Position numbers and translations under genes: made by a program
Assembly: GCA_947471745.1 (NCBI GenBank)
Contig: CANJKZ010001040.1
Location: forward strand, 1 to 64,000
Reading direction: 5' to 3'
Source of the DNA: Closterium sp. Naga37s-1
Lineage: Eukaryota > Streptophyta > Zygnematophyceae > Desmidiales > Closteriaceae
DNA length: 64,000 nucleotides
Notes under the pieces: model-generated
Seen by the model: the letters and a program-made list of their open reading frames with translations, nothing else
Databases searched by the model: none
Told to the model about the DNA's origin: nothing
Part shown: positions 11,307 to 33,300 of the stretch, piece after piece
Layout of the letters: every line of letters starts with the position of its first letter
How positions within the stretch are numbered: position 1 is the stretch's first letter

Positions 11307-12161
11307 CTACAGTAACAGTTCCCTCAGTAGTGAGTACGCGGGTACCCAGATGCGGTTGGTGCCTGTGTTTACATAATAGACTCCTTTTGCTTCTGCTAGT
11401 TGCTGTGAATTTCCGGCCGTGAAAAATGGGTCGGTACTGTACCCGTGGGTGAATAGGCCTGTTAGTAGTGGGTTGGTTTGGGCGAGTAGGATGGCGTAGA
11501 GTTGGGCGGTGGGGCGTGTGAGTGCGTCGGCGATGTTGGATGCACCTTTTTTGTACGTGACCGTGTAGTGGAAGTTGGACTCCAAATAGTCCAACCAACG
11601 GATCTGTTGCGGGTTGAGATTTGGTTGGGCGCGAAGGTACTGTAGGGATCGGTGGTCTGTCCGTACTATCATGTCTGCTCCTGTGAGGTAACATCACCAC
11701 ACCTTGAACGCGTGCACGATCGCCAGCATCTCTCGGTCGTGTATCGGGTAGTTGCGTTCGGGTGGGTGAAGCTTGCGGGACTCGTACGCGATTGGCTGGA
11801 GGCCGTTCCCGAAGTCCTGCAACAGTACTGCTCCCACAGCGATGTCGCTAGCGTCGGTGACGAGCTCGAACGGACGGTGCGGATTTGCGATGTGAAGCAC
11901 GGGCGGCGAGCACAAAAATTGTTTGAGGGCCGAGAAGGCAACTTGCTCTTTCTCCCCCCACGTGAACTCAACCCCCTTCCTCAGCAGGTCGGTCAACGGG
12001 GCAGTCAACTTCGCTATTTTGGGGACGAACCGGCGCACGTAGTTGACGAACCCAAAAAAACTTTGCAACTCGGTCAAATTTGTCGGCGCGTGCCACGCTT
12101 GAATCGTCGCGATCTTTTTCGGGTCTATTTCCACTCCGTACGCTGAAATGATGTGTCCCAA
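11307..12161 (-). pseudogene. Gypsy RNase H region, frameshifted
   Basis: 11694-12161 carries the end of the RT connection (FFGFVNYVRRFVPKIAKLTAPL) and the RNase H start (FELVTDASDIAVGAVL, ESRKLHPPERNY, REMLAIVHA). A frame change near 11680 leads to 11307-11672, which holds RTDHRSLQYLRAQPNLN and the terminal GASNIADALTRP motif. RNase H removes the RNA strand of the hybrid during reverse transcription. Confidence 0.85.
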
Positions 12162-12231
12162 AAACTCCAGTCGGTCCTGTAAAAACTCACACTTAGAAGC
12201 TTTGGTCAGTAGGCGGTTCTCGCTCAGTATT

Positions 12232-13080
12232 TTAAAAAACTGCTTCTATGTCCTGTAAGTGCTGTGCTCTGTCGGAGCTGTAAATCAGTATATCGCCGAG
12301 GTACACGATGACGCACTTATCTAAAAGCGGGCGGAAGGCTTCATTCATTGTCATTTGAAAGGTGGCGGGGGCGTTGGTCAGTCCAAAGAGCATGACTATA
12401 TATTCGAAGGACCCGTAGCGTGTTCGGAAAGCTGTCTTGGGGCAGTCGGTTGGATTGACGCGAATCTGTTGGTAACCCCCTCTAAGGTTGATTTTCGAGA
12501 AAACCCGGGCTGTGCGCGGTTGGTCGATCAGTTCGTCGGCTCGCGGGATGGGGTAACGGGATTTGATGGTAACCCTATTCAGTGCCCTGTAGTCTATGCA
12601 CATGTGAAAACCCCCGTCCTTCTTCTGCGTGAACAGTATCGGTGCTGCGAAGGGTGACGAACTCTGGCGAGTGAATTCTTTTTCGAGCGGGTAGTCTAGC
12701 TGCTTCCTCAGTTCGTCCAGTTCGGATTGCGTCAGTCGGAACTGTCGATGTACTGTCGGCTGTGCCCCCGGTTCTAATTCTATCCTGTGGTCGTGCGGTC
12801 GCTGAGGTGGCAGTCCCGTCGGCAGGTCGTCCGGAGATATTTCACTGTACTGCTTCAAGAGTGCTGCCAGGTCATCCGGTACGTTGACTAGCAGTTTCTG
12901 TAAATCCCCCCCTTTGTATGCTGCCTCGGCTTCCCGAATGTCAACCGCATACACGTCAACTCCTGCCGCTACGGCGCGTTTCATCGTGATCGCGTTCACA
13001 CGCACCGACGAAGACTCAGGCGAGCCCCAGCGAGGTAAGGCGATGTTGTTACCGTTCACTCGCACGGTGCAGTCACCCAT
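12232..13080 (-). pseudogene. Gypsy reverse transcriptase, YxDD motif broken
   Basis: The open stretch of 282 codons includes the RT landmarks KKDGGFHMCIDYRALN, the fingers/palm strand PIPRADELID, and TFQMTMNEAFRP. The catalytic box that should read Y-L-D-D reads YLGDILIY, so one of the two metal-binding aspartates is lost. The remaining frame to the RNase H segment is broken near 12200-12235. RT would copy the element RNA into cDNA in the particle; this copy cannot. Confidence 0.9.
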
Positions 13081-13194
13081 CGTCCAGTCGATTCACGTAT
13101 AGTGTCGTCGTAGCCAATCACGACCGAGTAAAATGTCGGTTCCGTCAAGGGTTGTCGCGAGCATTTCTTGGCTAAACGTGAAATTACCCCCGCA

Positions 13195-13461
13195 TCAAAT
13201 CCGAACCCGGTCTACGCGTTCTCGTATCGCTAGTGGCGTGCCGTCAACCAGTCTTGCATCGATCTCAGGTAAGCATCTGTCCAGTGGCAATTTCAGTTTC
13301 CGTGCTGTGGTAGTGTTAATGAGGCTGTGGCTGGCTCCCCCTTCTACGAAGATTTTAACTAAGTCTGTCCCCATTTTCCCACTAAGCAGTATGGGGCTGT
13401 CTACCGTAGTACCCTCCTTATTCAGCCGGGTGTGGTCGATTGCGTGAACCGGCACAATCAC
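13195..13461 (-). pseudogene. Gypsy aspartic protease, active site altered
   Basis: The retropepsin strand IFVEGGASHSLI occupies the position where active elements have the catalytic D-S/T-G triad. Here the Asp is Glu and the second residue is Gly. Retropepsins need this Asp, one per subunit of the dimer, so the enzyme is very probably dead. The conserved hydrophobic flanks (KIFVE and the downstream RKLKLPLD) are still recognisable. Confidence 0.8.
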
Positions 13462-13596
13462 TCGGTGAGGGTCGGTTGGGTCGGGCGAGCGGCGTGACCT
13501 GTCAGTAGAGGGCCCGGCTGCTACTGACTCCCAGCGTTTCCCTGCTGCTTGGTCTGTTTCTGCTGCTCAGCTTCCCCCTTTCCCTTAGCGTTTTCC

Positions 13597-14703
13597 GGGC
13601 ATTCACTCTTACGGTGTCCCGGCTGATTGCACGCGAAGCAGCGCCCTTTGAACGGTGCGGCAGCGGCATTCGCGGCGACGGCACGTATCGTAGCGCCCTC
13701 GTTCGTCCCATGAGACTGATGTCCCTAGTTACTGCTTCTGTAGGACCCCGGTCTCGGTCGGCGGAAGAAATCGAGTTTCTCTGCCATAGCGAGAATTTCT
13801 TGAAAATCGGTGACGCCGCGAAGCTGGATTTCCTGAGCGATGCCGTGCTTCAGGCCGCCGATGTAGCGGTCGATGCGCTCGCCCTCGTGCATATAACCCA
13901 CTTGCTCGCATAGCGCCAAAAATCCGCTGGTGTAGTCCTGGACGGAACCGAGTTGGCGCCAAGTGCGGAGCTTCTGTCGCGCCGCGATCGAAGCCGCAAT
14001 TGGCTCAAATCGAGGGCGCAGACCTGCGCACCACGCGTCCCACGTGCGATATTGGGGCACCTCCACGAAATACGACGGCGCCCAGGGTCCGGTTTGTCCT
14101 TCCCGTGTTGGTAGAGTCGCGTAGTCATTCGGCTTCATGACGATGACGCGCCACCAGTCCATGGCGGGTCCTCGCCAGCAGCGACACGGCGTAGCGGATT
14201 TTTGCCGTATCCTCCGAGACGTAGTTGGCGTCGAAGAAGACATTCATCGTGAACAGCCGCGCCTGAACGGTAGGACCACCCCGTTGACTCATGTCAAAGC
14301 ATAGCGGACGCTGCGGCTTCAGCGGCTTCAGCGGCATCGGTGACGGCAGTGCTGAATCGTTGATCAGTGCCGAAATCGTGACGCGCGGTTGGCTTTGGGT
14401 CCGACCTGTCGTCGCTTCGGGGTGTGTCGTGCCGTGGTCGTCGTCTCCGTCGTGGCGGATGACGCCATCACTGGCCGCGCTCGCGGGTTGCCCCACACTT
14501 CCGTGTTGCGACGCTTGTGGTGCGGGCTGTACCGGAGTGCCAGGTGCTTGCGACTGTGCTTGCTGTGCTCGTGCGACGTCATTTTGTAGGGACGTGCGTT
14601 CTGCCGTCAGCGCCGCGATTTCTTCAGAGCTTTCGCGAAGTTGCTGCAGCAGTTCGTTCAGACGCTCATGCGTGAGGGTGGTGACGTCGATGTGCTTGGC
14701 CAT
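13597..14703 (-). pseudogene. gag: Gypsy Gag, frameshifted
   Basis: It starts at ATG 14703 with a polar coiled-coil segment (LNELLQQLRESSEEIAAL) followed by a Gln/Ala/Pro-rich linker. The frame changes near 14140-14240. The second frame carries the Gag capsid-like segment (TWDAWCAGLRPRF through YIGGLKHGIAQEIQL) and ends at TAG 13725. A zinc knuckle (C-x2-C-x4-H-x4-C, reading CFACNQPGHRKSEC) lies in another frame at about 13600-13650. At least two frame breaks separate the start from the knuckle, so no full Gag can be made. Gag would form the retroelement particle and bind its RNA. Confidence 0.85.
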
Positions 14704-14887
14704 TGCGAAGGGCGTCGGCTTGGCTTAGTCTAGGCACAGTCGTGGCTACACGTGTTTACGAGAGAACGCGAAGACAGCGGCTCCTAGGGGCTAAGGTGCG
14801 TGAGTCCCTTCGAGTGAAAAATCAAAAGTTGATTTCCTGGGGTGCGGAGATGCGCGGTCCGAAAAGAAAGAGGCTCTGAATACCAAG

Positions 14888-15214
14888 TGTTACGGGTGCA
14901 ATGAATCGAGGTAGCGAGGATTGCACTAAGTGTCAAACGAGTACAAAATGTGAGCGAAGGGATGAGCGAACATTTATACGCGAAACATGCAAACGGTAAC
15001 GCGGTGCGTGCGAGCTAGCTAGTGCTACGCTGGCAGTGAGGTTCGGGCCAGTCCCGAAGCGTAGGCCGACACGGTCGGGCCAGCAGTGCGAGGTTTGGTG
15101 AAACAGTGCGCGCGAAGTCGGCGAAGCCCCGTTAGCAGTAACGGGCGAAACAACGGCTGCTGCTGTACGCGATATTGCGGGATGCGCTAAGGAATGTCGA
15201 GAAAATTCCTTACA
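14888..15214 (-). repeat. 5' LTR of the gypsy element
   Basis: This is the 327-bp partner of 2405-2730. Its outer end lies only 375 bp upstream of the ABCE1 start codon, so the LTR may overlap or replace part of that gene's promoter region. Confidence 0.95.
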
Positions 15215-15588
15215 TATATCATGAACTCCTTGTCTTCATCCTCGGTAACTCCAAATACCATTCACAAGGAATCTCTCTGTTCCACAGTCCACCAAGAACA
15301 CACGATGCCCTTATCCGCGTTTTTGGTTGGATCGGTACCTTGGGCTTTGCGTCCTCTGCTGCTTGTGGGGGAGAGAAGCCAACAAACAATAAGAGGAGCT
15401 CGCAGCTCCTTGATGCTCCCTTTGCCTCGCAGGACTGCTGCAGGCTTCTGTTCTGTCCGGCAAGGTTGTAGTAACTAATTAGCTCAGGCCGTCGCGGGAG
15501 CTTCTGGTGTTCGTATCTTAAGTCGCGGGTAGCTTGTATACTTAAAAATCAGTAAGAATTTTAGTGCTGCCAATACTGTAGATACGGC
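15215..15588 (+). promoter_or_regulatory. Upstream region of ABCE1
   Basis: The 374 bp between the gypsy LTR and the ABCE1 start codon must hold the native proximal promoter and 5' UTR if the gypsy insertion did not move them away. I see no clear TATA box or other named element. This assignment rests on position only. Confidence 0.35.
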
Positions 15589-26550
<10,962 letters not shown>

Positions 26551-27344
26551 GTCTTGAGTCTCACTGGCAATTGCCAACTTGCCATTTATCCCTACGGGGG
26601 TACACCTGTGAGACATTACGGGGGTCCCTACAGGGATACCTTACAGGCATCCCTATAAGATTTGACACATGTGGAGGCTACACTCGTGAGAGTTACCATA
26701 CCACCCTTTTGAAAGCAACGCTCACATGCTAGGTGTATTTAGAGGGACAAATGCATTACGGTAGGTTTTGTGCATTGCAATCGTGTAGCAGGATTCGAGC
26801 TGTTGTTTCTCTGGCAAGTGGATGCTCTAGGACATGCATTCCCGGCGGACTTTTGACCCGACCTTGAGAGTCGCCTGTGCCAATTGATTGCTGTAGACAT
26901 AACAAACGAAGCACGTTATTTGTTCAGGCTGTAGTCGAGTGAAGGTGTCTGTAACTTCTTCCAGTGACAGTATTTTGCAGTTGGAGCTTGAAAGATAAAG
27001 TTGCATTCCTGGTGGACTTTCGACCTGACCCAGCACGTGGCTATTACGCTGTGTCTTGGAAAGGTGAGAAGCAGCCAGGTCTGTGGAGACAGCACCCACC
27101 CAGCACACACCTGTCTGCCTCGACAGACCTGGCTGCAGGCTCGCGTCACATCACACTGAAATTCATGTAAACCCAAAACCCTTCGCGCATTTTACCAGGC
27201 AAGTCTGATCAGAGGCGTAGGAACACGCCCTAACAGAGGAGTAATCTTTATTTTCTCTCCAGTTTTAGAGCAGTCTAAATAGTTCCCCCAGTGAGGCACA
27301 CGTGCGCATTCTTTAAAAACCACACAAAACAAAATTCTCCTTGA
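26551..27344. other. Intergenic region, ABCE1 3' UTR side
   Basis: No gene is seen here. A piece at about 27036-27075 resembles the donor end of ABCE1 exon 10 (GTGGCTATTACGCTGTGTCTTGG followed by a GTGAGAAG-like donor). It lies about 3.7 kb from the parent exon, on the same strand. The rest has no recognised content. The two genes on either side converge here. Confidence 0.5.
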
Positions 27345-30300
27345 TTACCCCAGTCTGCGTGCCAGCTCAGCAATGGCCAGGCCGTACAGCTTGGCGGGGT
27401 TGTAGCGCAGGATGACGTGGAAGTTGTGGCATGCCAGGTAAGCGACGCCAGCTGGACCGTCAGGTGCGATCTGGGGTAGGTGGGGTGGGATAGATGGACG
27501 GCAGGTGGAGGAGCAACCATGGTGCACAGTTCAGGAGAGAAAGGAAGAAGTGGAGTGAGCAATGGGCTGTGCAAGGGAGGGAGAAAGCATGGCCCTAGAC
27601 TTGAGGGACGAGGAAGCAGTCATTTTTGAAACGCGCCGATGATCAGTGCCTCAAAATCACAAGAGCTGAAAACATTCAGTGGTTAAGGAGGAGCACTCAG
27701 CAATACAGGAGCAGTGCAGCAGGGTGAACGAAAGTATCAAATATTGGTAGGTGAGAAGGAGAAGGTTGGATGCATTGGCAAACGGAAGGGAGTGCAGCAA
27801 GAGGCATACGAGGTTGGCGATCATGTCAGGAGGCAGATTCGTGGCAGCACTTGCACTGCTTCCATCCCTTCCATCGCTTTCATCGCTTTCATTGCTTTCA
27901 TTGCTTCCACTACTCGGAACGTTCCGACCGGTGGCATTACTTCCATCAGCAATTCTGACTCCGTGCTTCTGCTGCCACTCCGCCACTGTGAGTTTCACGG
28001 CGGGCTTTAAGAGCGAAGGCGGGAAGTCGGGGGGCAGGACCACCTGAGAGGGGGAACGAGGGGGCAGGGAGATTCGCTCAATGAATAAGGGCTATTTCCA
28101 ACTCCCTGCTGCCATGAGAGAACGATGAGAGGGACATAAGAGAAGCATGAGAGAAGCATGAGAGAAGCATAAGAGGGATATGAGAGAAGCATAAGAACCA
28201 GAGAGTTTGCCTCTTACCTCAACCCCCAACGGCTCCCCTCGTTTCCACCGGTTGCATCTGAGACAGTGTGCAATTGATGCTAGTGCGTGCACAGAAACAC
28301 AGCAACGCAGCAACACAGGAACACACTGGCTCTTGAAGAAACACATAAACTGCCGCTTTGCTCACCTCAACCCCCACTGGCTCCCCTCGTTTCCACCGGT
28401 TGCACTTGAGGTAGTTTGCCATTGATGCGAGCACGTCGGGAATGGAAGTCCAAATATCTGCTTCGAAAGGGGCGAGATGAGAATGGGAGTTGAGAGGCAA
28501 AATGAGAGAGGAAGACGAGAGGACAGAGCTGAAGAAATCAAACATCAGATGTCTGCAACGAAAGGGAGGCGATCAGCAGGAAAGACGAGAGAGGGGCAAG
28601 AGGCGGATATGAGATAGATGACAGGGCAACATGATGTGACTGCCACAGGGCGACTCAAGATGATGAGCTGATTGCCTATGGATGCAAGGCCTCACCTCTC
28701 CACCCATCTCCATCGTAATCCACCTCATAGCCACTGCATACGACCCCAACAACCGCAGTTCCCTCTGCCCTCGCGTCGCGACTACACCGTAGCTCTGGTA
28801 TAAGTAAGCGCCACACTCAGAACCTGCTCACCTCTCCGCCCGTCTCCATTGTAGTCAACAGCATACGCCTTAAAAGATGATGGCATGAACTGGCACTGCC
28901 CCATCGCCCCTGCATACGACCCCAGCAACTGCGCCCTCCCCATTGCACGTATTATTTACATATTACATGTGAGCTCTACTCTCAAGCTCCCACCTCACCT
29001 CTCCGCCCGTCTCCATCGTAATCCACCGCATAAGCCTTGAAAGACGAAGGCATGAACTGGCACTGCCCCATGGCCCCTGCATACGACCCCAGCAACTCTA
29101 CTCTCAATTCCCCCACCTCACCTCTTCTCCCATCTCCATCATAGTCAACAGCATAGGCCTTGAAGGACGACGGCATGAACTGGCACTGCCCCATGGCCCC
29201 TGCATACGACCCTAGCAGCCGCACCCTCCTCTCTCCCACTGCGCTTGCAGCTGTATCAGCAGCAGCAGCAGCAGGAAGGCTCTGGATTGCTACGGGAGGC
29301 CCGTGGTTGTTCTCAAGGATAGACAGCGCTTCCATTAGCTCTTCCCGGAAGAATGCGGCGCGGCGAGGCTGCAGACAGAAAAAGGAAGGGAGGAGAAAAG
29401 GATCGCGCTGGTGGGAGTGTGCTGCTCTGAGAGGCCCGTGGTTGTTCTCAAGGATAGAGAGCGCTTCCATTAGCTCTTCCCGGAAGAATGCAGCACGGCG
29501 AGGCTGGATGAAGGAAAGGGAAGGGAGAAGAGAAAGGTGTGTGCCTGATGGGGTGGAGCGGGTCGATTGTGTCAAACATCATGTAAAATATCAGGTGAAA
29601 AATCAGGTGAAAATAGGAAAAACATATTGAGTACAATATTGAGTAAAATATTGGGTAAAGCGCACTAAAGCACCACACCACAACACACTACCCCATACAA
29701 CCTTACATGTCACCTGCTTCGTACGATACATAAGGGTGAGCAGAGCCTGGATGGCATCCACTTGCACTGGGGCACACTGAACTGAACCACCACACCGCAC
29801 CGCACCGCACCGCACCACACCACACCCACACCACACTACACCACCTCTCACCTGCTTCGTACGATATGCGAGGGTGAGCAGAGCTTGAACGGCATCCCAC
29901 TTGCCCATGTTCTTCCCATAGCTGCCACGTCAGCAGTCACACAACACAGGTCAGCAACAAACCTGAGTCGCTTTGAAGGACTCTTGAAAGCACAACTATC
30001 GAGTTGAGTGCACTACATGTCCGTGCATTACATGTTTCTCAAGTACATATGAACCCTCATACCACTCCCCGTCTCTCATGCACCACCATGGCCCATGGCA
30101 TGTTCTTGCATCCCATGTTGTCACATGCATACATGCCATCAACACATGCATCCTCGTTACAACATCCTTGCTATAACACACATCCCCGTTATAACGCCCA
30201 TCCTCGTTACAATACCTGCTCTCTATGCCCCACAGCGCAGTCATCACATTGGCCGGCACGCCGTAGATCTCCTCAATCTCCGCCAGAAGCTTCCGGTGAG

Positions 30301-33300
30301 CTTCCATCACCTGCCTGCCTTCCAGCACCCGTGCATCACTCACCATCCTGTGTTGTGCACCCACGATTGAACCAACCCATTCAAGAATAGGGGATGAACA
30401 GAATATATACTAATGCCCACAAACCTACACGTGACGACCTCGTTTGTGCACCCATCAAGTATGACAAGCATGGGGGAGGGATGGATACATGCGCGTAGTG
30501 ATACCTTCTTGTTGGGTACTTCCCACTTGTTGGTTACCTTCTCCTTCCCTCTCTTTTTCCCCAGTCCTCACCTGGCCACATACTGTCGTGCAGTGAGCAC
30601 CACCTCCGCGGCGCCAGTCACTCTAGACACCACAGCAGGCAGCGGCTGCAGCCCTTCCAACGCCCCGTGTTACCTTGCATGCATATATTACTCACCATCC
30701 CTTGCTCTTTACACTCACCTGGCCACATACTGCCGTGCAGTCAAGACCACCTCTGCTGCACCAGTCACCTTAGCCACCACAGCAGGCAGCGGCTGCAGCC
30801 ATTCCAATGCCTCCCTCACCTCACCATCTTCCCACACTGATTATTCAATCAACCTTCCCGAGACCTCACCTGTCCACATACTGTCGTGCAGTCAGCACAA
30901 CCTCCGCGGCACCAGTCACCTTGGACACCACAGCAGGCAGCGGCTGCAGCCCTTCCAAAGCCTCCCTCACTGTCTCCTCCGATATGCCCCGCGCTACTGC
31001 CTCATCCCACACCCCCTGCAGCCATATCTCATACTCTAGCGCCTCCCTTTCCCTCTCCCTCTTCCTCTCTCGTTCCCTCTCCTTTTCCTTCTCCCTTTCT
31101 TTCTCCCGCTTCCTTTTTTCCTCCCTTACCCTCCTTGCCTCGTCCCTCTCCTGTCTTCTGGATTTACTCGTACTGACTCCCTCTTGACTACCCCCGTTGA
31201 CTTGATTGACTTCCATGACTGGTCCTGCTTCTCCACTCACCGCTCCAACGCTCTCCTTGCCTCCCTCCCATGCCCTGTGCCGGCTCATTCTCTCCTTATC
31301 ACTATGGCTATTACTGCTGCTACTATCGATCACCCAGCTCGCCCCTCCTCTTCTCCTTCTCTTCCCACTCTTCTCCCTCCACCACCGCTGCTCGGCATGC
31401 TCCTGCTGCTGCAGTCTGGTCGTTCCCCGTCCCCAAGCAACCAGCTGCACATGCTTCACTGCGTCACCACCCACCACACAGTCATGCTGGTACTCTTGCT
31501 GCTGATGATGCACCTCCTGCTGCTGTCCGGTCATCCCCTGTCTCCAAGCAACCAGCTGCACATGCTTCACTGCATCACCACCAACCACCGCACAGTCTCT
31601 CAACATTTCACACGGCACAACCCTTGGGCCATCCATCGCTGCACTGCATAGCACCTCTTCTTGTCTAAAATCCACCGCTCCTAACCTCGCTGCACCCTTT
31701 TCACCTTTCCACTCCACTCTTCTTGCCCCTACAAGCGGCTTTTTCTCCAACTCAAAGCTCACCGCCTGCTGTTCTCCTCGCCTCAGCCCTCCATTCCCTC
31801 CCTTCCCACCCTTCCCTCCCCTCCCCCTCCCCCTCCCAGCACCAGCAGCAGCCACTAGAAGAGCCAGCAGCAGCAGCAGCAGCAGCAGCACAGTGATTCC
31901 AGCAGCCAACCACCGGGCAGCATGGGTCATCACCCCCCCTGCTAGCTGTTTCCCCACTGTCTCTTTGAGAGCAGTGGCACATGCTGCTAGTATCGACGCC
32001 CACCACTGCTGCAGCTGCTGCACCCCTGATCGTTTCTTCTCGCACCCCTCCTCTTCCCTCACCCCTTCGGCTTTTCTGTTTCCCCCCTCCTCCTCCTCTT
32101 CCATCCTTGGTCTCTTTACCTCCTGGGAGTGTCCGGTAGGGTCAGGTGGGTCCTCCATTGTAGCACCTCTGCCTTCAGTCACACCACCAGCCTTGGCAAC
32201 AAGCCTCCCCTCGCTATAATCCCCATCCTTCTCCCCAGCAGCACCACTCTCTACCCCATTACAACCACTTGCTATACAATCATCCCCACACACAGGAACA
32301 TCACCACTGGCAGCCACTTCTGCAGTGGCATACCCATCACATCCCACCACCACCACAGTAGCAGCGGCGCCACCATCAGCAGCGTACCTTCTCCTAGCAA
32401 TCTGACGAGCAAAGGCAGCACTGCCGCCAACAGAACCCACCACCAACCCCCCACGAGCAGCAGCAGCAGCCGCCGCAGCAGCAGCGGCAGCGGCAGTGGT
32501 TGCTAACAGAGAGACACTGACAGTAGCAGTGGCCGCTTTTCTTAAAGCCCGGATTCTTTCGGGAGTGGCAGCAGCAGCAGCAGCGCCTGCAAGTGTTTCA
32601 GCTCTCTGCCTCAATGCCTCCTTCAGCAGTGCTTGGGACTGCTGTTTCAACGCCTGTGCGTGCTGCTTGAGTGTCTGCCCTTGTTCTTTTGATGTTAGCG
32701 AGGTTCGAATCCGCACTCTAACCCGCTTCTGACGTCTTTTCTCTGAACCTGAACTTGCTCCAACCCCTGCCGAAGCTACACCTGCCGAAGCTACACCTAC
32801 AGAGACTCTTTGGCCTAATTCTTCCCCGTCCTGTAGTAACCCATCTCCAGCTGTAGTCGCTGCACTGGACTGGTCAACCAAGCGTTGACTCAGTCTTCTC
32901 CTCCACCCACCAGCCTGATCCCTCAGCCTGCCTTTCACGTGTTGACCAGTGCGTTGACCCAAGTCAAAGACAGAATCCGGCAGTTGACTCAAGTTGATAT
33001 CAGAAAACGGCAGTTGACCCGAATTCTGCCCAGCCTTGTGAATTGCCATGTCTGCCAGCCTGCCTTTGACCCGTTGACCAGTGCGTTGACCCAAGTCAAA
33101 GACAGCATCCGGCAGCTGGCTCAGCTTTTGCCCTGCCTTGGGACCTCCCAGGTCTCCCAGCCTGCCTTTGACCCGTTGACCAGCGCGTTGACCCAAGTCA
33201 AAGACAGAATCCGGCAGCTGAGTCAGCCTCTGCCCTGCCTTGCGACCTACTTCACCAGCGGCCTTTGTCAACGCTCTAGGTGCCTCAGCAGCCACGCCAG

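Larger units (their letters stand above)
2405..15214 (-). mobile_element. Ty3/gypsy chromovirus, complete but degenerate, split by a nested copia
   Basis: LTRs lie at 2405-2730 (3') and 14888-15214 (5') and are flanked by the target duplication TATAT (2400-2404 and 15215-15219). On the minus strand the 5' LTR is followed by TTGGTATTCAGAGCC, a primer-binding site of initiator-tRNA-Met type. The 3' LTR is preceded by a G-rich polypurine tract, seen as the long C run at 2738-2760. Domain order is Gag, protease, RT, RNase H, integrase, then a C-terminal chromodomain, which defines a chromovirus. Without the nested copia it is about 5.6 kb. The LTRs differ at roughly a dozen sites by eye (about 4%), and the frame is broken many times, so it is an old, dead copy. 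Confidence 0.95.
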
